Made by a program: the position numbers and the translations under genes
In this document: positions 44,173 through 54,115 of the stretch, one piece after another
How the letters are laid out: every line of letters starts with the position of its first letter
Position numbering within the stretch: position 1 is the stretch's first letter
Origin: G965276765 sp965276825
Lineage (GTDB): Bacteria; Actinomycetota; Acidimicrobiia; Acidimicrobiales; Palsa-688
DNA length: 64,000 nt
Direction of reading: 5' to 3'
Assembly: GCA_965276825.1 (NCBI GenBank)
Contig: OZ255630.1
Span: forward strand, 1,302,001 to 1,366,000
The notes under the pieces: generated by a model
What the model was told of the DNA's origin: nothing
Seen by the model: only the letters and a program-made list of their open reading frames with translations
Databases searched by the model: none

Positions 44173-44832
44173 GTGCGCGTGCACATCATCATCGTCGGCT
44201 GCGGACGGGTCGGTTCGGAGCTGGCGGTGACCCTGACCGATGGCGGCCACACCGTGGTGATCATCGATCGCCGCCCGGCCGCCCTGCGCCGCCTCCCCGA
44301 CGACTGGAGGGGCCGGTCGGTCATCGGCCTCGGCTTCGACCGCCACACCCTCGAGGAGGCCGACGTCGAGCACGCCGACGCCCTCGCCGCGGTGACGAGC
44401 GGCGACAACTCCAACATCCTCACCGCCCGCATCGCCAGGGAGCACTTCGAGGTGCCCAACGTGGTCGCCCGCATCTACGACCCCCGCAGGGCCCTGCTCT
44501 ACCAGCGCCTCGGCATCCCGACGGTGGCCACCGTCACCTGGACCGTGGCCCAGGTGACCCACCGGCTGACCCCGGCCGAGGCGTCCACCGAGTGGGCCGA
44601 CCCCAACGGGGACGTGGTGCTCGTCGAGCGGTCGCTGCCCACCCACTGGGTGGGGCGCGACCTGGCCGAGATCGAGGTCGCCGACCGGTGCCGCCTGGCG
44701 AGCATCAGCCGGTCGGGCCACGCCCGCGTCGCCCGCCCGGGCCTCATCGGCCAGGAGGGCGACCTCCTCCACCTCATGGTCCAGCGCGACGCCCTCCCTG
44801 CGGTCACCGCCACGTTGGAGGCGAAGCGGTGA
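44173..44832 (+). CDS. trkA: TrkA-family potassium channel/transporter regulator, first copy
   Basis: 219 aa. An N-terminal RCK Rossmann domain (MRVHIIIVGCGRVGSELA, IIDRRPAAL, GDNSNILTARIAREHF) and a C-terminal TrkA-C domain (GRDLAEIEVADRCRLASI). The GTG at 44173 is used because it gives the family start. It binds nucleotides and gates K+ uptake. Its TGA overlaps the GTG of the second copy. Confidence 0.93.
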   Translation: MRVHIIIVGCGRVGSELAVTLTDGGHTVVIIDRRPAALRRLPDDWRGRSVIGLGFDRHTLEEADVEHADALAAVTSGDNSNILTARIAREHFEVPNVVARIYDPRRALLYQRLGIPTVATVTWTVAQVTHRLTPAEASTEWADPNGDVVLVERSLPTHWVGRDLAEIEVADRCRLASISRSGHARVARPGLIGQEGDLLHLMVQRDALPAVTATLEAKR

Positions 44833-45524
44833 AGGTCCTGATCGTCGGGGCCGGCAACGTCGGCACGTTCGTGGCCGAGGACCTGCGCGCCGCGGGCCAC
44901 GACGTGACCGTCGTGGAGCAGGACGAGGAGCTGGTCGGTCGCCTGGCCGCCGAGAGCACCGAGGTCCGCTGGATGATCGGCGACGGCTGCGAGGTGGCGA
45001 CCCTCGTCAAGGCGGGCGCCGCGGAGGCCGACGTGGTCGTCGGCGCCACCGGTGACGACGAGGACAATCTCGTGGTCTCGCTGCTCGCCAAGCAGGAGTT
45101 CGCCGTGCCGCGCGTGATCGCGAGGGTCAACAACCCCAAGAACCACTGGATGTTCAACCAGACCTGGGGGGTGGACGTCTCGGTGTCCACCCCGCACCTG
45201 CTGTCGTCGCTCGTCGCCGAGGCGGTCAACGTCGGGGCCCTGGTCCGGCTGCTCCAGCTCGACAACTCCGGGGTGCGCCTCGTCGAGGTGACCCTGACGG
45301 AGACCTCGCCCGCGGCGGCGCGGAGCATCGCCGAGCTGCACATGCCCCGCAACGCCACCATCGTCGCCATCGTCCGCCGGGAGAGCGTGGTGGTGCCGCG
45401 GGGCGACTCGGTGCTCGAGGGTGGCGACGAGGTGCTCGCCCTGGTCGACCCCGACGGCGAGGACTCGCTCCGGGAGCTGCTGACCGGGGGGACGACCCCC
45501 GGGGCGCCCCGAGCTGCCGGCTGA
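44829..45524 (+). CDS. trkA: TrkA-family potassium regulator, second copy
   Basis: 231 aa. RCK domain (VLIVGAGNVGTFVAEDLRAAGHDVTVVEQD; GDDEDNLVVSLLAKQEF) and TrkA-C (AARSIAELHMPRNATIVAIVRRES). In other actinobacteria such pairs (CeoB/CeoC of mycobacteria) lie next to a KimA/APC-type transporter. Here the transporter follows after 27 bp, so one operon for K+ homeostasis is likely. Confidence 0.93.
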   Translation: MKVLIVGAGNVGTFVAEDLRAAGHDVTVVEQDEELVGRLAAESTEVRWMIGDGCEVATLVKAGAAEADVVVGATGDDEDNLVVSLLAKQEFAVPRVIARVNNPKNHWMFNQTWGVDVSVSTPHLLSSLVAEAVNVGALVRLLQLDNSGVRLVEVTLTETSPAAARSIAELHMPRNATIVAIVRRESVVVPRGDSVLEGGDEVLALVDPDGEDSLRELLTGGTTPGAPRAAG

Positions 45525-45551
45525 CCCGCCCGTGGCACTAGAACCACCAGG

Positions 45552-47999
45552 ATGGCCGTGACCACCGACCGCATGGCGTCCGCACTGCTGCTGCCCGAGA
45601 CGCGCGGGTACCGGCTCAAGCGGGCGCTGCTCGGCAAGCCGCTCGTCAGCGAGCAGCTGTCGGAGGAGCGCCTGCCCTCCGCGGTCGCGCTCGGCGTCCT
45701 CTCGCCCGACTGCATCTCCTCGACGGCCTACGGCTCCGAGGAGATGCTCACCATCCTGGTCCCGGCGGCGGGCGCGGCGGCGTTCGCCCTGCTGATGCCG
45801 GTGACCATCGCCATCATCCTGGTCCTGCTGTTCGTGACCCTCTCCTACCGGGAGGTGGTCACCGTCTACACCAGGGCGGGCGGCTCCTACGTGGTGGCGA
45901 GGGACAACTTCGGGCTGAAGACGGCCCAGGTCGCGGCGGTGGCCCTCCTCATCGACTACACGGTGACCGTCGCCGTCCAGTCGGCGGCGGGGACCAACGC
46001 GCTCACCTCCGCCGTCCCCTCGCTCACGCCCTACCAGGTGCCGATCACCGTCGGGGTGGTGGTGCTGCTGGTCTACGGAAACCTGCGCGGCATCAGGGAG
46101 GCGGGGCGGATCTTCGCCCTCCCCACCTACCTGTTCATCGCCACCACCACGATCCTCATCGTCGTGGGGGTGGTCAAGCTGGTGGTGAGCGGCCTGCCCC
46201 ACGCGGTGCTCCGGGCCGGCGCCGTCAGCCAGCACCCGTCCGCGGTCGCCCACACCGGGTCGGGCCACGGCCTGCTCATGGGGGTGGCCGTGTTCACCAT
46301 CCTCAAGGCGTTCGCCAACGGCGGCTCGTCGCTCACCGGGCTCGAGGCCATCTCCAACGGCGTGGGCAGCTTCCGGCCGCCGGAGGGGATCAACGCCCGC
46401 AGGACCCTCGTCATCATGAGCTGCGTCCTCGGGTTCCTCGTCCTCGGGGTGTCCTACCTGGCCCACGTCACCCACGCCACCCCCTACGCCACCGGCAGCC
46501 CGACGGTGCTGTCCCAGGAGGCCAAGGTCGTCTTCGGGTCGAGCGCCTCCGGCCACGCCGTGTACCTGATCGTGCAGCTGGTCACCCTGCTGATCCTCTA
46601 CACGGGCGCCAACACCAGCTTCAACGGGTTCCCGTTCCTCGCCAGCTTCGTGGCCGGCGACCGGTTCCTGCCCATGAAGCTGACCAAGCGGGGCCACCGC
46701 CTGGTGTTCTCCAACGGGATCATCGTCCTCGCCGTGGTCTCCATCGCCCTCCTGCTGGCCACGCGGGCCAAGGTCGACTCGCTGGTCGCGGTCTACGCCA
46801 TCGGCGTGTTCACCGGCTTCACCATGGCCGGGGCCGGGATGAGCAAGCACCACTGGACGCGGCGCGAGCCCAACTGGCGCAGGAAGCTGGCCATCAACGG
46901 CTTCGCCGCCATCCTCTCCTTCGCCGTGGTGGTGATCTTCGCGGTCACCAAGTTCACCTCAGGGGCGTGGGTCGTGGTCGTGCTCTTCCCGCTGCTGTGG
47001 TTGGCCCTGACCCGCCTCAACCGGCGCTACCGGGAGGAGGCGTCGGTGCTCGGCGAGACGGTCGCCGAAGCGGCCGCCGAGGCCAGGCCGCTGCCCCGCA
47101 GCGTCGGGCTGGTCCTCGTCGACCGGCTCGACCTGGCCACCTCGCGGGCCATCCAGTACGCCAGGACCCTGTCGGTCGACGACCTGCGGGCCGTCCACTT
47201 CGTGATCGACCAGACCCGCGCCCAGCGGCTGCAGGAGCGCTGGATCCGCCTGGGTCTCGAGCGGCTCCCCCTCGAGATGGTCGACTGCCCCGACCGCCGG
47301 GTGGTGCGGGCCAGCCTGGAGCGGGCCTTTGCCGAGACCGAGGACGGCAGGACCGAGGTGACCATCCTCCTGCCCCGCCGCTCCTACCGGCGGGTTTGGA
47401 GCCGCCTCCTCCACGACGAGACCGGGGAGCGCATCGCGGCCACGCTCAGCCGGCTGCCCCACGTGGCCGCCACCATCGTGCCCTTCGATGTGGACGGCGA
47501 GCTCAGGGACCGCAGGCTGGCCAGGCACCGAGGGGAGCACGAGACGCTCCACGACACGGCCATCGCCGCCATGCACGCCAACCTGGCCAACGACGACGAC
47601 ACCGGCGCGCTGGGCACGACCAGGGCGGCCGCACCCGACGAGGTCGAGGCGGCCGGCCAGGGGGCCGGCGGGGTGCAGCGCAGGCCGGCCGGCGAGGTGC
47701 AGCGTGGCCCGGCCGGCGCGGTGAGCATCGGCACCCTCACGGAGCGCCAGCGGGCCCAGGTGGCGGGGCGGGTCACGAGCGTGACGGTCCAACCGTGGAG
47801 CAGCGTGCCCACCCTCGAGTGCGAGCTGAGTGACGGGACGGGCAGCATCGTGGTGGCGTTCCTCGGCCGACGCCAGATCCCCGGCATCACCACCGGCACC
47901 AAGATGCGGGTCACCGGGACGGCCTGTGAGCGCCGGGGCCGGCTGGTGATCATCAACCCCTTCTACGAGCTGATCAGCGCCCCGGCGACCGCGACCTGA
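45552..47999 (+). CDS. KimA-like APC transporter fused to a C-terminal OB-fold domain
   Basis: 815 aa. About 12 membrane helices (residues 45-500), starting SPDCISSTAYGSEEML as in KimA-type K+/H+ symporters. A cytosolic UspA-like domain (about 510-680; SVGLVLVDRLDLATSRAIQYA) follows, then a repeat-containing linker (GGVQRRPAGEVQRGPAGAV) and an OB fold (about 715-810; RVTSVTVQPWSSVPTLECEL, IVVAFLGRRQIPGI, GRLVIINPFYELI). In mycobacteria the OB-fold protein is a separate gene near the trkA pair. The fusion is unusual. It is coupled in location with the two trkA genes. Confidence 0.9.
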   Translation: MAVTTDRMASALLLPETRGYRLKRALLGKPLVSEQLSEERLPSAVALGVLSPDCISSTAYGSEEMLTILVPAAGAAAFALLMPVTIAIILVLLFVTLSYREVVTVYTRAGGSYVVARDNFGLKTAQVAAVALLIDYTVTVAVQSAAGTNALTSAVPSLTPYQVPITVGVVVLLVYGNLRGIREAGRIFALPTYLFIATTTILIVVGVVKLVVSGLPHAVLRAGAVSQHPSAVAHTGSGHGLLMGVAVFTILKAFANGGSSLTGLEAISNGVGSFRPPEGINARRTLVIMSCVLGFLVLGVSYLAHVTHATPYATGSPTVLSQEAKVVFGSSASGHAVYLIVQLVTLLILYTGANTSFNGFPFLASFVAGDRFLPMKLTKRGHRLVFSNGIIVLAVVSIALLLATRAKVDSLVAVYAIGVFTGFTMAGAGMSKHHWTRREPNWRRKLAINGFAAILSFAVVVIFAVTKFTSGAWVVVVLFPLLWLALTRLNRRYREEASVLGETVAEAAAEARPLPRSVGLVLVDRLDLATSRAIQYARTLSVDDLRAVHFVIDQTRAQRLQERWIRLGLERLPLEMVDCPDRRVVRASLERAFAETEDGRTEVTILLPRRSYRRVWSRLLHDETGERIAATLSRLPHVAATIVPFDVDGELRDRRLARHRGEHETLHDTAIAAMHANLANDDDTGALGTTRAAAPDEVEAAGQGAGGVQRRPAGEVQRGPAGAVSIGTLTERQRAQVAGRVTSVTVQPWSSVPTLECELSDGTGSIVVAFLGRRQIPGITTGTKMRVTGTACERRGRLVIINPFYELISAPATAT

Positions 48000-48179
48000 G
48001 GTCGGGAGAACGGACGCGCCGGCTCGCACACCACCTTCGGAGTCCCCTATCGCTGGGACCGGACGGACCGTCTGAACCAAGGGTCTACGGGACGGCGATC
48101 AGTTCTCCGGGGCGGACCTACGTTCGTGCTGCTGGGGGATCCCCCTGCGGTACTGCGGGCGGCTGCGCGCTGCGCAGGA

Positions 48180-48505
48180 TCACCGGCGGGCATTTGGGTG
48201 CCATCCGGGCGGAGGGTCTTCGCCGACCAACCCGTCGACTTCCTCCCTCAGTAGATCGGCATGACCGGTGTGGCGGCCGTATTCCTCGATCAGGTCGCAG
48301 AGCAGCCGGGGCAGACTGGCACGGCGACCGTCGGAAGCGGCCATGTGAACGAGCTGGTCGAGACCGCCCCCTGCCAGGGCCGCGGCGAGCCGGGTGCGAG
48401 AGCGTGCTACAGCCTTGTCCCACAGTGCGTAGAGCTGCTCGGGCGTGTCGGCGGCGGCGGAGGCGGAGGCGAACTCCGGGTCATCCTCGCCGCCCCAGGG
48501 GGTGC
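48180..48505 (-). pseudogene. C-terminal fragment of a DUF664/DinB-like gene
   Basis: The conserved part runs from PWGGEDDPEFASASA to ADLLREEVDGLVGE and GWHP, with SLPRLLCDLIEEYGRHTGHADLLREEVDG, the hallmark end of the DinB/DUF664 family. The N-terminal half with the first metal histidine is missing, and the neighbouring gene ends at 48520. The 180 bp between 48000 and 48180 hold no gene. Confidence 0.75.
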
Positions 48506-48519
48506 TGTAGCCCGATGGT

Positions 48520-49047
48520 CTAGGAGGCAGCAAGGAGTTGCTGGACCGAGCGGGCGAGGTCCGGGTCTTCGCTGGCTCGCATGTTGCGGCGGGCCTCGAG
48601 GGCCCCATTGATGGCTCCGATCACCGCGGTCCGCTCCCGGTCGGGCTCATAGTCGGTGTAGCGGGCGAACCAATCCTCGACCTCGCTCCAGCGCCAGAGG
48701 GGGTTTCGGACGGTCCCGGAGACCGGCTGGGGGAACTCACCAGGACCGCGCTGGCCCTTGATCAGCATGTCGACGGACTGGCGGGTGCGTCCCATGCGCT
48801 CGGCGATGGCTGAGGCCCACACCACAGGGTCCGGCTCCACCCTCAGCACGGTGGCGTCGGCTCCCTCGACGTCGGCGATAGCGGTGACAATGGCATGCAA
48901 CAGGCTCGGTGCCTCGCGGTCGAAGCCGACCTCGCTCTGCCGTCCGCCGAGGCCGATGGTGGCGTCGTCACATCCGGCCTCGTACAAAGCGTCGAGGTGC
49001 TTCTCGTCCACGCCGGTGACGATGAGGGTAAAGGTGTAGGTGTTCAC
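48520..49047 (-). CDS. DNA-binding protein paired with a HicA-like gene
   Basis: 175 aa. Begins MNTYTFTLIVTGVDEKHLDALYEAG, a small alpha/beta domain. The middle AIAERMGRTRQSVDMLIKGQRGPGEF...WRWSEVEDWF is a helix-turn-helix. It overlaps the upstream HicA-like gene by 4 bp (ATGA), so the two are probably a toxin-antitoxin pair with this protein as antitoxin and repressor. No direct match to a named antitoxin family. Confidence 0.7.
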   Translation of the reverse strand: MNTYTFTLIVTGVDEKHLDALYEAGCDDATIGLGGRQSEVGFDREAPSLLHAIVTAIADVEGADATVLRVEPDPVVWASAIAERMGRTRQSVDMLIKGQRGPGEFPQPVSGTVRNPLWRWSEVEDWFARYTDYEPDRERTAVIGAINGALEARRNMRASEDPDLARSVQQLLAAS

Positions 49048-49286
49048 GGCTCGCCTCCTTCGGGCTCATCGTGCGGGCAACGGTTGACCGCACGAACGAT
49101 CTGGGCGGCGTGGCGTTCGGGCACCCGGGGCGTCGACCAGACCGAGACCTGCGGACAGTCTCCTGGGCAGCGCAGGAATCCCCATGCGTGCGACGACCTT
49201 CGAGACGGCAGGTACCGAAAGCCGTGCTGTTCGGCCAACTGGACGGCCTCCTCGACCTCCTTGCTTGGGTGCGGTACCCGAGCCAC
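49044..49286 (-). CDS. HicA-like small protein (putative toxin)
   Basis: 80 aa. The pattern VEEAVQLAEQHGFRYLPSRRSSHAWGFLRCP...VSVWSTPRVPERHAAQIVRAV resembles HicA dsRBD-like toxins, where the conserved His of SHAWG is catalytic, but with two cysteine pairs (CPGDC, C-P-H). Translation is coupled to the DNA-binding gene downstream. Function as an RNase is inferred. Confidence 0.65.
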   Translation of the reverse strand: MARVPHPSKEVEEAVQLAEQHGFRYLPSRRSSHAWGFLRCPGDCPQVSVWSTPRVPERHAAQIVRAVNRCPHDEPEGGEP

Positions 49287-49298
49287 CCTGACGTCCTA

Positions 49299-49544
49299 TC
49301 ACGTCCGTGGACAACTGTCCACACTTTCCTGCAGGACGAACCACCAGCAGGCACACCGAAGGCAGCCCGCCGATCGGCTCACAAGGGTACCTCGGGCCAG
49401 GTCGGTGCCCAGATGGCCGGGGACGGTCACCGTGCCCGGTCTGGTGGGATGACGATGCTGGCGGTGGCTGCCGATCTGGCGGTCCAGGTGCCACCCGGCG
49501 CGCTCCAGCTCTCGAATGATGTCACGGACCTTCCACCCAGTCAC
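49299..49544 (-). CDS. hicA: HicA mRNA interferase, possibly degraded at its C-terminus
   Basis: 81 aa. The core KVRDIIRELERAGWHLDRQIGSHRQHRHP...GTVTVPGHLGTDLARGTL is a good HicA match including the catalytic GSH. After GTL the family normally ends KSILRQAGL; here it reads VSRSAGCLRCACWW and continues, so the end has changed. No hicB antitoxin is adjacent. The GTG at 49544 is the chosen start. It stands 12 bp before another HicA-like gene. Confidence 0.75.
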   Translation of the reverse strand: MTGWKVRDIIRELERAGWHLDRQIGSHRQHRHPTRPGTVTVPGHLGTDLARGTLVSRSAGCLRCACWWFVLQESVDSCPRT

Positions 49545-49675
49545 CCGGCGGGCCGTGACGCCACCCATTGGGAGGCTGACCGCGACATGCTCTGGCCGGT
49601 CGAGCGGAGCGCACATCGCCGCCCGCAGGTGCTGGTAGACCGTCTCGCGCCTGAGGTCGGGCGGACCCGGTCGGC

Positions 49676-51706
<2,031 letters not shown>

Positions 51707-51749
51707 GCCGCCACCGTACCGGGAGGGTGTGACCATCGATCCGCAGGAA

Positions 51750-52892
51750 TCAGCCGGTCCCCTGGTCGGTGAGCCACGCGCCGAAGAAGGGACTGGTGAG
51801 CCGCCAGGTCCTGCCGGTCTGCTGGACGAGCTCGAGGCCGGAGAGCGCCCTCAGTGCGGTGCGCACGGCGTTGGCATTGGCGACGCGGGCGGTGTCGAGG
51901 AACGCCTTGGCGTAGGGCTGGTCGACGGGATGGTGGGCCAGCTCCCGCACGATGCGCTGCTGGACGGGCGCGAGGCGCTCGAAGCCCTCGGCGAACGAGC
52001 TGGCCTGGTGGCCGACGATGGCGTCGCGTCCGAGGTGGATGTGCGAGCTGGTGATGTCGGGGTCGGCGCCTGCGGCTTCGAAGGACGCGTGGGCCAGCCA
52101 CTGGACGTCGTTGGGGACCTCCTCGGCGACCCGGTAGATCTCCCTCGCCGCAGGGCGGGATAGCTTCTTGTCGGCGCCCCTCGCCCGCCGGGTGAGGTGA
52201 TCGACCATCGGGTCCTCGGGGATCACGCCGAGCCGGATGGTCTCCCCCATGTCGAGCAGCGGCGCCCCCGGGGACCGCGTGATGCGCTCCATCACGGCGA
52301 GGTGGGATCCGGAGAAGATCAGGCTGGAGTGCCGGGTGTGGTCGGCCAGCGCCTTGAACACGCCGCCCAGACCCCGGGGCCCGATGTCCGCGATGGCCTG
52401 GAACTCGTCGAGCACGAGGGCGGACCCGTCGTCGCCGGCGGCGGACTCGAGCAGGCCGACGGCGTCGACCAGCACGTCGAGCCAGGCCAAGGGTCGTCGG
52501 GGGGAGGCGTCGAAGCTGACGCTGATGTTGCCGTCGGGCCGGACCCCGACCGTCGGGGAGATCCGGACGTGGCGGATCACGTCCTCCAAGGGTCGTCTCG
52601 CTCGGCCGGCGGGCCTGAGCACCTCCCGGACGACGGCGCTCAGGATGACCGCGGCCACCTCGTCCTCGCTGGTGCAGAGGAGCAGGTTGGCGTAGCCGAC
52701 CCGGCCCCCCTGGGCTCGGAGCTGCTCGACGGCCCGCAGGACCAGCGAGGTCTTCCCGTAGCGTCGGGGGGAGAGCAGGAATACGTGGACGCCGGAGCGC
52801 ATCCGCTCGGTGATGGCGCCGAGCTCCTCGACCCGGTCGCAGAAGCTGCCCGCCTCGACCGGCGCTCCGTACCTGTACGGGTTCCGTGTCAC
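51750..52892 (-). CDS. AAA ATPase of the archaeal-ATPase/DUF-type STAND-like group
   Basis: 380 aa. It starts NPYRYGAPVEAGSFCDRVEEL. Walker A is SPRRYGKTSLV, Walker B SALVLDEFQAI, sensor 1 LIFSGSH. The C-terminal region (APVQQRIVRELAHHP...NAVRTALRALSGLELVQ...WRLTSPFFGAWL) is a winged helix. Such proteins are common in archaea and some bacteria and are often mobile; the function is unknown. The GTG start at 52892 follows an AT-rich -10-like element. Confidence 0.85.
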   Translation of the reverse strand: MTRNPYRYGAPVEAGSFCDRVEELGAITERMRSGVHVFLLSPRRYGKTSLVLRAVEQLRAQGGRVGYANLLLCTSEDEVAAVILSAVVREVLRPAGRARRPLEDVIRHVRISPTVGVRPDGNISVSFDASPRRPLAWLDVLVDAVGLLESAAGDDGSALVLDEFQAIADIGPRGLGGVFKALADHTRHSSLIFSGSHLAVMERITRSPGAPLLDMGETIRLGVIPEDPMVDHLTRRARGADKKLSRPAAREIYRVAEEVPNDVQWLAHASFEAAGADPDITSSHIHLGRDAIVGHQASSFAEGFERLAPVQQRIVRELAHHPVDQPYAKAFLDTARVANANAVRTALRALSGLELVQQTGRTWRLTSPFFGAWLTDQGTG

Positions 52893-52899
52893 AAGCTTC

Positions 52900-52907
52900 T
52901 ATAATAG
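52900..52907 (-). promoter_or_regulatory. Candidate -10 for the ATPase gene (leaderless)
   Basis: The minus strand reads TATTAT within the AT-rich TTCTATAATAGGGAATAG stretch, ending 8 bp before the GTG start. The block is strikingly AT-rich for this genome. No good -35 is seen. On the plus strand the same place reads TATAAT. Confidence 0.4.
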
Positions 52908-52946
52908 GGAATAGTGCCAGACGAGGATCGAGCGAGACCGCAACCC

Positions 52947-53552
52947 TCAGCTCCCGGCGCGCCCGGCCAGCCAGGCCCACACCCGGTCGGCCTCCCGCTC
53001 CAGGGCGTCGCGGTCGCCGCGGTTGTCCACCACGCAGTCGGCCAGCTCGAGGCGGGCCTCCCGGCTGGCCTGGGCGGCCACCCTGGCCCTGGCGTCGGCC
53101 TCGGCGAATCCCCGGTGGGCGACGAGGCGGCCCACGGCGACGTCGACGTCGACGTCGACCACCACCACCGCCTCGAGGCGGTAGCGCGCGACGGCGCTGG
53201 CGTCGAGGAGAGGTTGGTCGACCACCACGACGCGGTCGGTGCCCTCCCACGCCGCGACCCGCTCCATCACGGTGGCCCCGATGACGGGATGGGTGATGGC
53301 GTCGAGGTCGGCCAGGGCGGCAGGATCGGCGAAGGCGACGGCCGCCAGCGCGGCCCGGTCGAGGTGGCCGTCGTCCCGGAGGATCCCGGGCCCGAACCGC
53401 TCGACGAGCGGGGCGTAGGCGGCTTGACCGGGCTCGACGACCTCCCGGGCCACGGCGTCGGCGTCGACGAGGACCGCCCCCCGGAGGGCCAGCGCGGCAC
53501 TCAGCGTGGACTTTCCCGATCCGATCCCGCCGGTGACCCCCACCCTGAGCAC
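52947..53552 (-). CDS. coaE: Dephospho-CoA kinase
   Basis: 201 aa. P-loop GVTGGIGSGKSTLSA, DADAVAREVVEPG, RFGPGILRDDGHLDR, ITHPVIG, VVVDQPLLDAS, and ARVAAQASREARLELADCVVDNRG are the family blocks. It performs the last step of coenzyme A synthesis. It lies upstream of uvrB, as in many actinobacteria, though an ATPase gene intervenes. Confidence 0.96.
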   Translation of the reverse strand: MLRVGVTGGIGSGKSTLSAALALRGAVLVDADAVAREVVEPGQAAYAPLVERFGPGILRDDGHLDRAALAAVAFADPAALADLDAITHPVIGATVMERVAAWEGTDRVVVVDQPLLDASAVARYRLEAVVVVDVDVDVAVGRLVAHRGFAEADARARVAAQASREARLELADCVVDNRGDRDALEREADRVWAWLAGRAGS

Positions 53553-53670
53553 GGCGGCACGCTACCGCCTGGCCCGGTGACTAGTCCGTTCGGCGACGGC
53601 TCGCTAGCCCGTTCGGGCCATTGAGGAAGAAGGATCGTGAACATCGGGGCCAGGGGGAAGAATCGACGCA

Positions 53671-53952
53671 ATGGACGAGGACCAGCAAGAGCAGCGCCGG
53701 CAACGGCTCCTGGCCGAGCTCTACGGCCGTGAGGTGCCCACGAGCATCAATGGGCACCTCCTGCGCACCGCGGACGTGGCCGCCCTGTTCCAGGTGTCCG
53801 AGCGCACCGTGTCCGATTGGGCCAGGCGGGGGCGCATCCCTTCGGTCAGGACCCCGGGCGGCCACCGCCGCTACCCGGCCGACGAGATCCACCGCATCCT
53901 GGAGCAGGCCGAGCAGGGGCTCAGGCCCGACGGGGCCAGCCAGCTCCCCTGA
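53671..53952 (+). CDS. bldC: BldC-like MerR-type DNA-binding protein
   Basis: 93 aa. LLRTADVAALFQVSERTVSDWARRGRIPSVRTPGGHRRYPADEIHRIL is a near-consensus BldC core. BldC binds head-to-tail on direct repeats and controls the timing of development in Streptomyces; homologues exist across actinobacteria. The start at 53671 has an AGGGGGAAG upstream. Confidence 0.93.
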   Translation: MDEDQQEQRRQRLLAELYGREVPTSINGHLLRTADVAALFQVSERTVSDWARRGRIPSVRTPGGHRRYPADEIHRILEQAEQGLRPDGASQLP

Positions 53953-53962
53953 CGCGAGCTCA

Positions 53963-54115
53963 GGCCAGCACGGCGGTCAGGCCAGCACGGCGGTCAGGCC
54001 AGCACGGCGGTCAGGCCAGCACGGCGGTCAGGCCAGCACGGCGGTCAGGCCAGCACGGCGGTCAGGCCAGCACGGCGGTCAGGCCAGCACGGCGGTCAGG
54101 CCAGCACGGCGGTCA
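53963..54115. repeat. 17-bp minisatellite, nine identical units, overlapping the ald 3' end
   Basis: GGCCAGCACGGCGGTCA repeats nine times from 53963 to 54115 without a change. The ald stop codon (54096-54098) lies within it: the unit on the minus strand encodes the end of Ald (LTAVLA) and a TGA. The array lies between convergent bldC and ald. Confidence 0.97.

Noticed and set aside
53963..54115. CRISPR or a repeat-coded protein
   Set aside because: 17-bp units without spacers, stop codons in every unit on the minus strand, and overlap with the ald end show a minisatellite.
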